A model generated the notes under the pieces. That model did not search any database. It was not told the origin of the DNA and saw nothing but the letters and a program-made list of their open reading frames with translations. This document shows, one piece after another, positions 1 through 8,641 of a stretch of DNA of 16,256 bases. Within the stretch, counting starts at the first letter, position 1. Each line of letters starts with the position of its first letter. Where the stretch lies: the NCBI GenBank assembly GCA_000697335.1, contig JNEM01013291.1, positions 1 through 16,256 on the forward strand, written 5' to 3'. Both the position numbers and the translations under genes were made by a program. The stretch comes from Conidiobolus incongruus B7586 (taxonomy: Eukaryota; Entomophthoromycota; Entomophthoromycetes; Entomophthorales; Conidiobolaceae).

Positions 1-1109
1 CTTCTTTCTTTAATTCAACAATCTTTTTCAATTTCTCATCAATGAATTTTCTTTCGGATTCGACGAGTTTTTGACGTTGATCAGCACTGCTATAGAAGAA
101 ACCAGAGTTGACTTCGGTCTTTTCATATTCTAAGGAGACATTTAAAATTAAAATGTGGGCGTTCTTGACAGTCTTGGGCATGTCGGGATGACGAGCACCG
201 TGATCCATAACTAAACCACGGATGAGACGAGTTTCTTTTGCACTTAAGTGTTGCATTTTGAGAATTTCAACCATATGTAAATCGATGGGTTCACCTTCTT
301 TATGAATGGCTAAGACAGCATCGACAACAGCTTCGGTCAAAGTGTCAGCGACGGCTTCTGTTAATTTTGTTCTCAAAGCGGTACGAGCGACAGAAACTAA
401 AAGTTCACGATCGACATTTGTTTCAACCTTAAAAGTTTCTAAAAACTAAATAAATTATTAATATAAAACTTTGATATAATAGTATAATAATAAAATTTAC
501 CTTTAAGGATTCTTTCTTGGCAATTTCAAAACCTTCAGTGATAACTCTGGGGTGGAGACCTTCGGAGATATAACGTTCAGCTTGCTTCAAAAGCTCACCG
601 ACGAGCAAAACTACGGAAGTAGTGCCATCACCAGTAACATCATCTTGAGCAGTAGCGGCACGAGCAATCATAGCAGCAGTAGGATGTTGGATTTGCTAAA
701 TTTTGTTATTAATATTTACTCAAAAATAAGATCAAATCAAAGTTACCATTTCACTGAGTAAAACTTTACCATCTTTGGTAATTTTAATCTGGCCAGAACC
801 ATCTACTAACCTATTTTGAAAAATGATTAATTTTCAATCTCATTTAAGTTTAAACCGCTGTGATTACATTTTGATTGTTCCTTTAGGACCCAAGTTACTC
901 TTGAGAACATCTTGTAAACCAGTAGCAGCGGTAATATTGAGGCCTAAAGCTTGACCTCTTCTGGCGACTTCGGAATTGGGGTTAATACTTTGAATAGCTG
1001 CAGATGCCCTATTTAGGATATTTATTAATAACTTTCTAACTTTGAATGATGAATAAATTGAAAACCAATAATCAATATCTATTAATATTATCAATACAAT
1101 TTCTTACAT
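1..1109 (-). CDS. CCT6: CCT6, T-complex protein 1 subunit zeta (5' part, runs off the window)
   Basis: This is a subunit of the eukaryotic cytosolic chaperonin TRiC/CCT, which folds actin, tubulin and other proteins with ATP. The exons I infer are 1109-1108 (the AT of the start codon), 1008-868, 810-747, 695-501 and 445-1. The introns are 99, 57, 51 and 55 nt, all GT..AG. About 282 of the usual ~540 residues are visible, and the gene continues past position 1. The start reads [18 protein letters not shown], close to other CCT zeta N-termini. The nucleotide-binding NLGPKG motif is at residues 39-44, TKDG is at 59-62 and the group II chaperonin GDGTTS motif with its catalytic Asp is at 91-96. 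Later, [14 protein letters not shown] and [14 protein letters not shown] are typical of the zeta subunit. The start is inferred: the intron leaves AT|G, and I see no in-frame ATG upstream in unspliced sequence. Codon choice is richer in C- and G-ending codons than the surroundings, as expected for a well expressed gene. Confidence 0.93.
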
Positions 1110-2254
1110 ATTTCATATAATTTAATTAATTTATTATTTAACAATTAAAAAATTCTTTTTGAATAAATGAAGAATTAATTTAATTGAAATGCTCAATTTT
1201 GATGATGAATCATCCAAGTCAAATGAAATAAATTCTATCGAATTCGGTAATTAAATTATGGGATTTGTGATTTCTGATATTTATCATTCAGTTCTCTATT
1301 ACAATGTTACAAATTTGATAAATTATAAAATTAAGATATAATTTGATTAAAAAATATCTGAACATAATGCTCAAAAGATCAACTGAATATTGTAACAATG
1401 AGAATCTTACTGGTATTATTATAGAAAATTATATTTAGCTTTCAAAGACCTCAGTTTTTCAAATACAAAATAAATATAATTTTGAATTTATCCATTTACT
1501 TAAATTATAAATCGTTGATATCATTTGACAAAGATCAATTCAAATTTGAATATATTTTGGTTGGTTTTGATCAAAAACAAAATACAGTTGTATTAGTAAT
1601 AATTTAATTGTTGTTCAGTTTTATGATATTAAAAAATATTTATATATTAAGAATATATATTATTACATCATTATTATAAAATTCTCAATAATAACCTTGT
1701 TATTGTTAATGGTATTAATTTGTAATGATAACCTATCTAATCACAATACTATTGAAATAATATTTAGACAGATAAGTATTAAACGATTTTCTATAATATA
1801 TTCTGAGTTGCGTCAAAAATTATTCCAAATCACTGATTAAAAATCAAAATTTTAATGAGTAGAAATAGAATGCAGCAATCCTAATTTCATTGAAATTAAT
1901 AATTGGTAATATTTAATTATTTTTATTGGTTCATCTAGCTTATGTGTGAATATTAGAAAATTTGGCAGTTCTAGAAGTAATAAAGATTTAACAAGAATCG
2001 GTATTTATTAAGTGTAAATATATAAAAATATATGCTATTTAGCTAAGATAATATCGTTTTTACCTTGTATTAGTAACCACTAAAATAATTTAAAGTTCGA
2101 AAATATTGAATTATATTAAATAAAAATAATATGTAATACAAGATATTAAATAAAATAAACAAGGAATATAATAAAAATAGTAACAAAAAAGGTTTTAAAA
2201 GTTTTAAAAATACTTATAATATTAATAACAATAATTACATAAAATTGAAATAAT
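1110..2254. other. AT-rich intergenic spacer between CCT6 and UBL5
   Basis: About 1.1 kb of AT-rich DNA upstream of CCT6 and downstream of UBL5. All frames are broken frequently by stops and I see no tRNA-like or repeat-like structure. The right-most ~50 bases should contain the UBL5 3' untranslated region. The left-most ~100 should contain the CCT6 promoter and leader, but no clear TATA element stands out there. Confidence 0.6.
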
Positions 2255-2476
2255 TTAAGAATAGTACATTTCCAAATTCTTGCCGTCGTGAATTTCGTAA
2301 TCGTCCAATGTAATATGGTCTTGATAGGTGGTGTACCAGTTCTTCAAAACAATCTTTTCGGCTTTCGTGCCAGTTTGAGCAGCGATTAATTTCTTTAAAT
2401 CTCCAATAGTATCATCACGATTACATTTGACTCTAACTTTTTTGCCTAAACGATCGTTACATACGATTTCAATCAT
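2255..2476 (-). CDS. UBL5: Hub1/UBL5 ubiquitin-like splicing modifier
   Basis: A complete, intronless 73-residue protein, exactly the length of human UBL5. Hub1/UBL5 is a nuclear ubiquitin-like protein that binds spliceosomal partners non-covalently (the HIND element of Snu66 and Prp38 in known systems) and affects alternative and weak-site splicing. It begins [18 protein letters not shown], continues with [17 protein letters not shown], and ends in the diagnostic tyrosine pair followed by one residue (MYYS). It lacks the C-terminal Gly-Gly of conjugating ubiquitins, as expected for Hub1. Identity to the human protein is very high by eye, with differences mainly in the segment after residue 37. 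The neighbour mL46 is transcribed divergently from a start 326 bases away. A TATAAA lies ~70 bases upstream of the start codon. No competing start is present because the family begins at this Met. Confidence 0.97.
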   Translation of the reverse strand: MIEIVCNDRLGKKVRVKCNRDDTIGDLKKLIAAQTGTKAEKIVLKNWYTTYQDHITLDDYEIHDGKNLEMYYS

Positions 2477-2802
2477 TTTGGAATGTGCTAATTGTGTGTG
2501 CTAGTTAGTTTTAGTTTTCTAATTTTTAAGGACTGAATTCAATCAATTTATAATTAGAGAATAAATGAGATCAATAATTATGGGTCTAAATTTGACTTTA
2601 TATCAATATAGTAATCCCATAATTTAATTATTCAATGTTTGAAAACAATAAATTCAAAATTACATAAAAAATATGGATAATTAAATAATATACAAAAATA
2701 ATTTAAAAATATTAAATTATAATAATATACAATTAAATTATAGATCAAATTAATCAACTATTCAAATAATAGCCAATTTGTATTTGTTTAAAATTTATAA
2801 TA
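2477..2802. promoter_or_regulatory. Divergent promoter region shared by UBL5 and mL46
   Basis: This 326-base AT-rich spacer separates two divergent start codons, so it must carry both promoters and leaders. On the UBL5 side a TATAAA is readable. On the mL46 side there is a CCAAT at 2773-2777, 26 bases before the ATG, which could be promoter or leader sequence. No other element stands out. Confidence 0.5.
2547..2552 (-). promoter_or_regulatory. Candidate TATA box of UBL5
   Basis: TATAAA read on the minus strand, 71-76 bases upstream of the UBL5 ATG. The spacing is like that of the candidate TATA boxes of the Xaa-Pro peptidase and ATG22 genes in this window. In DNA this AT-rich such a hexamer is common by chance, so support is modest. 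Confidence 0.35.
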
Positions 2803-3644
2803 ATGAGATATTTAGCCAAATCTACCCAATCAATTTTTACTAGGGGGTTCGCTTCAGCATCTAACAATAAAAAAATATTAGCAGGCGCTATTTTATCCAG
2901 AATCCCTCAAATTACTCCCACCCCCACTGGTTTTGAAAAAGCTTATTTAGACCACTGTCACCAATTGAGCAAGCGTAATTCCTTACCATTCCCCGCCGAT
3001 CTTTACTTCAAAAAGGGTACTGTTAACGAACGCCGTTGGAAAGAAAAGTTAGCTTTAGAAGAGTCTGGAGAACAAGCTGAAGCTGTTGAAGAAGCCGAGA
3101 ATACCGATATTAATAATATTTTTAATACTTACGTTAAAAAAAATTCGAGAATTACAGAAGCTGATAAAGCTAACGATGTTAAGAGCTTAGAGAGAAAATT
3201 AGATCAATTCTTATATTTAATTGTTAAGGATGGCAACGGTTGGGAATTCCCTAAGACTGAAGTTGTCGATCAACCTGCCTTAGATGAAGTAATTTGATTA
3301 ACTATTACTGATATTCATTTAAATTAATTAATACATTTATAGGCTGCTTACAATCACTTAATCCAATTAGGAGGTGACAATTTAGATATCTGGATGGTTG
3401 GACGTAGTCCATTAGGTCATATTCAACTCAAAGATCAATCCAATGTAATTGATTTATATTTATATATAATTACATGTTCTAATGAATTATATAGGTCTTC
3501 CTTATGAAAGCTCATGTTTTTGCTGGAGAAATTCAATTGAACTCTAAAATTGCTAAAGATTATGCTTGGGTCACTAAATCCGAATTAGCCAATTATTTCC
3601 AACCCGAATATTTGAAAGGTGTCGAAGATTTGTTATCTAATTAA
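2803..3644 (+). CDS. MRPL46: Mitochondrial large ribosomal subunit protein mL46 (MRPL46)
   Basis: Component of the large subunit of the mitochondrial ribosome. Exons are 2803-3288, 3343-3444 and 3495-3644, with introns of 54 and 50 nt, both in phase 0. The product is 245 residues. The N-terminus (MRYLAKSTQSIFTRGFAS) is rich in Arg, Ser and Thr without acidic residues, a typical mitochondrial presequence. Residues 29-50 hold the conserved start of the mature domain (AILSRIPQITPTPTGFEKAY). The C-terminal half is the Nudix-like fold of this family: DGNGWEFPKTEV at 143-154, LGGDNLDIWMVGRSPLGH in exon 2, and VFLMKAHVFAGEIQL followed by YAWVTKSELANYF and a final helix in exon 3. A Glu-rich stretch lies around residues 84-100. 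The first ATG after upstream stops is used. It is divergent from UBL5 and convergent with the TBC-domain gene. The closest family members are human MRPL46 and yeast Mrpl17. Confidence 0.93.
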
Positions 3645-4109
3645 ATTGAAATTACATTCATAAAAATCATAAATTTTAAAAAATTATTTGTTATCTCATT
3701 TTTAATATTATTGTTTTTCTATTACAATTTAAAGTAATTGTATATATTTTTAATACTATCTTCTCTGATTCAATTTGTTATATATTTATCATTTTCTTAA
3801 TGTAAATGACAATAATGATACTATGATCTAATTAAGATCTAATCATAGTTCAATACTTATAAATTATTTAAAAGCTAAATATGTTTTTTCTATTGCCTAT
3901 AACATCTATTATTTAAAGAATATCTATAAAATAGATATTTCCATTTGAGATAGTAAATGATATTGAACTTATAGAATTTTTCAATTATATAGCCATAATA
4001 TGTAATGACTAATTTATTAATAGCATGTACATTGAATAATTCAAAAACAAAAAATATCCAGGCAGAAAAAATGTAATAGAATGAATCCATTAACCAAAAT
4101 TGATAAATT
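3645..4109. other. Convergent 3' spacer between mL46 and the TBC-domain gene
   Basis: 465 bases holding the 3' ends of two converging genes. It is very AT-rich, with several AATAAA-like stretches on both strands and no recognisable gene. A 66-codon minus-strand open frame here looks like chance (see rejected items). Confidence 0.55.
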
Positions 4110-5703
4110 TTAACTTAGCCAGCTAAGAATAGATGTCCGATCACTCAAATATATTGATGCAGCAGCAATCAATACTGTTGAAATAGTTACTGCTACAGCC
4201 ATAGAATTAAATTCAAAAGGATTGACAGATGATTTAGATTGGTTTTGAGCACGAATAGGAGTAGGACAAGCACTCAAACCACAAGGCATTAAACTGGGAG
4301 GTGTATCTTTCTTGTTCGCCAAGAGTTTAATAGTTTGCTGAACTTCAGAGTATTTTGAACGATAACTGTCGTCATCTATAATTTGGTTCCAACTGGATTC
4401 GAATGTATTGCACGCTGAATACTCTGTCAAATCAAATTTGGATTCCTTTTGTAATTTATCGATGGGATATTCGTTGAAAAGATCGAGGGATTGTTGAATC
4501 AAATCTTCGAGATCGTAGTTTTTGGGGAACTCTTTCAAATATGTATGAATGAGTGTGGGATCTTCGTCTAATTGTAAGATTTCATCGCGACGACTCAAGT
4601 TAACACAGCAGACAAAGTAGATAATTAGAGAAGGGTTGGAAACAAAGAGAACATCAAATAATCTTGCAAGTTGTGTCAGATCTGGAATATTATGACTGCA
4701 CCAAGTCAATAGCCAACTGAGACAGAAATAAGGCTGAACTTGGTTCTCGGTAAGAAAACGTGATAATTCAGAATCCTTAAGTTTGATTAAATAGAGTACA
4801 AGTCCAATTTGACGTATTACAGGACCTAAAGTAGCACCTAAATAGTCTCTAAGGAAGTAGATAGATAAGTTTTGTAAACAGTTGACAGCTGTTTTAGCAT
4901 CTAAAATCAACAGTAAAACTGAAGCAATATCATGAAAACCCTGAATCAGAAAAATTATCTATCAATATAAATATTAGTAATCAAATATAAACTAATAATA
5001 CCTGGTAATAGTTGAATCTAGGTTCTCTTTTGAGGACATTCTTAATTAAACTATTCAACTCAGTTTGCTTAATCACCCTCTTTTCACTAGACAAATTTTT
5101 TGGAAAATTATTGAAGGACCTCTTAGTATCCAAACTAATCCGCGATTCGTCCTTATGTTTGGGTACTTTGGGCTTTCTCTTATGATTCATACTACTCTTC
5201 AATAAAATCTGCCAAGCTGCTCTTCGAATACTGTTATGAACGAGTCCTCCTTTAGTAAGACAATATTTTTGGAGTTGAGCTAAATCATAGGCTTCTACAC
5301 TCTCACGAACAAGTTTGAGTTTTTGCTGTTGTTCATCATTTAATTTAGCTAAAATTTTCTCTGAAACGGGTGTGTCACTTGTGATTAGTTCAGTTACTAA
5401 ACTAGTGTGCTCATTCTTTTTAGACTCTTCAGTTTGATCCTTATAATCTTTATGGATTAAATTTTTTACAGGGAAAAGAGGGTGTGTGGAACTATAACTC
5501 TTGAGAAAAATAGGGTTAATTTCAATCTTCTTAAGTCTTTCATTAACAGCTTCAAATTCTTGATCATTAAGCGGCTTACTCCATTCAATTAGTTCAATCG
5601 TTTTGGGGCTATTGGGAGCTGACAAAGTATGAACAATGTATTGTGCCAATATTATAGATTCTTTAGATCCAATATTTTGTTTACTGTGATATTCTGTGCT
5701 CAT
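4110..5703 (-). CDS. TBC1D20: TBC1D20/Gyp8-type Rab GTPase-activating protein, tail-anchored
   Basis: A TBC-domain GAP; relatives TBC1D20 and Gyp8 act on Rab1/Ypt1-class GTPases at the ER. Exons are 5703-5002 and 4940-4110 with a 61-nt phase 0 intron, giving 510 residues, close to yeast Gyp8 and longer than human TBC1D20. The TBC domain begins near residue 153 (GLVHNSIRRAAWQILL). The arginine-finger motif ISLDTKR is at 189-195 (finger R195) and the glutamine-finger YYQ ends at Q234, followed by GFHD, so both catalytic fingers are intact. CLSWLLTWCSH around 307-317 is diagnostic of the TBC1D20 branch. A hydrophobic segment at about 481-499 near the C-terminus fits a tail anchor. Residues 1-150 are charged and of no family I recognise. 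I chose the ATG at 5703: the in-frame ATG at 5751 would add 16 residues of the low-complexity type seen in AT-rich noncoding DNA. The intron falls exactly between the catalytic Gln and the next Gly. Confidence 0.88.
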
Positions 5704-5789
5704 TATAGATAAATTATCAAAGATTATCAATTTATACAATAATAAAATCAATATAAATTATTAAAATAAGTTTAAAATTGAGAATCATC

Positions 5790-6177
5790 ATGTCATCTAT
5801 TTTGCAAGAAATTGATTCAATATATAGCATATTCGGAGAATTTCAATCTCATAACAATGACCCTGTAGAATTAATCAAAAATCACCAATTAGTAAAAATA
5901 AACTAATGGAAAATAGCTAAAATATATTTAGCTCAATTCATAGGAGTCAGGATACCAAACACAATAATACAAGTTATCACGTTACAATCCCCTTTCTCCT
6001 TACCTTAAAAAATTTAAATGATCTGAAATTTAAAGATAAATCGAAGATGAACTTTTATTGAATAAATACCTCTTTTGTTTATCAAAATTAAAGTTTGTTG
6101 GAATTCTCCTTTTAACATTCTTAACTGAATTTCCGAATATATTGAATAACAGTTTTTGTCAATTTTTGTTAATATAA
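5790..6177 (+). pseudogene. Unidentified coding-like patch, possibly a decayed or multi-exon gene
   Basis: Divergent from the TBC1D20 start and 86 bases from it, an ATG at 5790 opens 38 codons (begins MSSILQEIDSIYSIFGEF). A second frame, coding-like, is open from about 5917 to 6061 (contains SYHVTIPFLLTLKNLNDLKF). A third is open from 6040 to 6177 (contains KLKFVGILLLTFLTEF). The stretch 5935-6005 is clearly richer in G and C than the flanking spacer. A possible short intron (GT at 5892, branch-like CTAAT, AG at 5931) does not bring the first two frames into register, so no intact product can be built by eye. It may be a broken gene, a gene with introns I cannot place, or chance. I recognise no family. 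Confidence 0.25.
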
Positions 6178-7883
6178 AAATATTTTATATTAGTATAATG
6201 ATTTATAATATGAATAATTCTGTAATTTTTTTTTCAAATTTCTTGCAAATGAAAATTTCATCAACTTAAATCAATTACAGATAGAAAAGATTCAAAATAT
6301 TTTAGCTTCATCAGTTTTATTCTTATGAAATAAATAATCAATTATAATTAACTTAAAAAATACTTAAATATTACATAACATTTAAAAAACAATAACCAAA
6401 TATTAAATATATGATAAATATATACAAGTATTTAGTATTTTAGTCAAGTTTATAGGGGCAATTATCCAAAAACAGGAATTAAATAACATATTTTGATGTA
6501 ATATTTGATATTATAGAGAGAATTGGAATCAGTTAATTATTGAAACTAATGCCTGTACAACTATAATTAGCAACATGTATTTAATTTGTAATGGTTTTTT
6601 ATTTAATTAACTAATAAACTCACTTCATTAATAATATTCATATCTTTTATTTAATAATTTTTTTACATAATGTTTCAATCTAGAGCGCATATAATATTAG
6701 ATGAAATCATGAAAGCATTTTTTATGATAGACATATTGTTTTTGTTTGTAAATAATATTGAAAATTTGAAATCTGTAATTGATAAATGAATCGAAATTAG
6801 AGTAACAATCTCTTATGAAAATAATTGAAAATCATTTACAAATTTTTATCTTAGTCGGTTTGAACATAATATATCAAAAGTAATTACTAAATTAGACTGC
6901 CCGATATGTCTGTAATATTATTATAAATTATAAATAAGATAATCGATATTTTTACAGTTATTCTATATATTCAATAAGTTCAAAAACTTGCTTCAAAAAG
7001 TTAATTCAATATAAGCACATTCAACAATATATATTAATTATTATACTAATAAAATAGTTATATTAAAACAATAAAATGATCAATTGGATATTTGTTATTT
7101 TGAAATGAATAATTTTAAATAGGCATAGATGCAATAGTAAGTTTTTGATTAATTACCTATTTTACTTAATTTTTTAAAATTTATATCCATACAATATATA
7201 TATATATATTCTTATATTTCTGTGTACATTGATTAATTCATCATTATATTAAAACAATGATTAATATCTTAAGATATTTTTATTTCTTCCAAATTTATTT
7301 ATTTTCAAATATAAATAGTATATTGTTTATAAATAATTCAATTCTGAAGTGTTTTATAGTATTAAAATTCTAATGAATATAACTTAGAATAGACTGATAT
7401 CATCTTACAAAACATCAAATCGATTATTCCTTATATTTTATATTATTAACATCTAAATTACATACTTATGACTTCCAAATATACCAATATGCTCTGAGGT
7501 ATTCTAGTGAAAGATATTGTTATATAAGTTTTGCTACCAAAAAAGCATAATTTTAATCCAACTCAACTTTAAATTTGATATAATATAAAATTATGTTTAA
7601 AACTTATTTGAAAAGAATGTAATATTATAAACCTTTTGTATATTTAAAGCTATAAAAATATTTCAAATTAATTAATACATAATTATCATATAATAGAAAA
7701 TAGGATATATTGTAAATTACTTTTATGATTAAATATTCATACATAGCAATACTTATTGCATAAATGTTTAAATGAAAATTAGATATTTATCCCATAATAA
7801 TTTTAGAGAAATAAATTGAAATAAATTTGAGTGTTGATATTGTGACTGAATTAAAAAACAAAATCAAACATATTGCATTAGAG
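6178..7883. other. AT-rich intergenic spacer upstream of EMC6
   Basis: About 1.7 kb of AT-rich DNA with frequent stops in all frames. It contains an (AT)8 run and the EMC6 promoter and leader at its right end. A few short G/C-containing patches (for example near 6460 and 6895) do not extend into anything readable. I see no RNA gene or mobile element. Confidence 0.6.
7194..7209. repeat. (AT)8 dinucleotide microsatellite
   Basis: Eight uninterrupted AT units inside a noncoding spacer. It is an ordinary short microsatellite, likely polymorphic in length, with no sign of function. Confidence 0.85.
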
Positions 7884-8216
7884 ATGACAGAAGAATTAAA
7901 CTCAAAATACGACTTACAACTATTAAATTATAACTTACAACGAATTACTACTCTGAAAAGCATTTATTGTATTTTGTCAGGTTCAATTTGCGGTATTTTA
8001 GGATTTACGAATTGGTCAGGCTTTATTTTTTATATCGGTTCTACATTATTGTTAAACATATTTTTGTTATTGACCATTAATTTCAAATCGCAGATTCATA
8101 AGGTGAATTACTTCACCAATTTATATGACGTGTTTTCAATTGGTTTATTTGCTGAGTTACCTTCTTTTATTCTGTTTTGGACCTTATCGTATGGATTAAT
8201 TCATATTTATATTTAA
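7884..8216 (+). CDS. EMC6: EMC6, ER membrane protein complex subunit 6
   Basis: Small core subunit of the ER membrane protein complex, which inserts tail-anchored and multi-pass proteins into the ER membrane. From the ATG at 7884 the protein is 110 residues, the same length as human EMC6. Family landmarks in order are a short polar N-terminus ending in NYNLQRITTLKSIY, then SGSICGILGFTNWSGFIFY (the conserved GILG..GFIFY around residues 37-50). A second hydrophobic segment follows (TLLLNIFLLLTI), and finally FILFWTLSYGLIHIYI at 95-110, matching the FWTFLYGMVHVY end of the human protein. Three membrane helices are expected. The frame stays open for 23 codons upstream of the ATG, back to a stop at 7812, without another ATG, so the start was chosen on family length. 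An upstream exon or a non-ATG start remains possible. No intron is needed. It is convergent with the peptidase gene. Confidence 0.9.
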   Translation: MTEELNSKYDLQLLNYNLQRITTLKSIYCILSGSICGILGFTNWSGFIFYIGSTLLLNIFLLLTINFKSQIHKVNYFTNLYDVFSIGLFAELPSFILFWTLSYGLIHIYI

Positions 8217-8641
8217 AATACATTGAAATGCAAAGTTACTATCTAGAGTTGAAAGAGGCATGTCTTTTACCGGGATAAATCGTTTATATTTTCTTCTCTT
8301 ATAAACCTTTGATCTAATCTAATCAAATAAAATGTATTGTTATTATAAATTTCTTAAATTTTTTTCTGTGTTGAATCACGATTTAAAAAACTATTTTATA
8401 AATAATTTAATTATTTAATAATTGTAAATTAACCTGTTAATTGAATCAATCAAATTTTGGTGTAAATTTTTTAATTATTAGAATTTTTGATTTTATTTGG
8501 AAAATATATATTAGTTTTAGAATCAGATGAATTGAGGACCTAGTTGATAAAATTTTTTCAGTATATCAAAACAAGTTATTATAAAGTTTGATTTATTACA
8601 ATTTTATGATGTTTACAAAATAATACTAAATTTGATTAGAC
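8217..8641. other. Convergent 3' spacer between EMC6 and the peptidase gene
   Basis: 425 bases carrying the two 3' untranslated regions. It is AT-rich with no gene or structured element visible. A short less AT-rich patch at about 8250-8285 is unexplained. Confidence 0.6.

Noticed and set aside
552-761. Plus-strand open frame opposite CCT6
   Set aside because: It is the antisense shadow of CCT6 exons and an intron; the minus strand carries the conserved chaperonin sequence.
3890-4090. A 66-codon minus-strand open frame just beyond the TBC1D20 stop codon
   Set aside because: The composition is Phe/Tyr/Ile/Lys-rich as expected from translating AT-rich noncoding DNA. It lies in a convergent 3' spacer and resembles no known family.
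5704-5751. Upstream in-frame ATG adding 16 residues to the TBC1D20-like protein
   Set aside because: The added residues are Leu/Ile-rich and match the composition of noncoding DNA; the ATG at 5703 is followed at once by ordinary coding sequence. A hydrophobic N-terminal anchor is not expected in this tail-anchored family.
6178-7883. Search for tRNA, snoRNA or other structured RNA in the long spacers
   Set aside because: No A-box/B-box pair, no cloverleaf-like arrangement and no C/D-box arrangement was found by eye here or in the other spacers.
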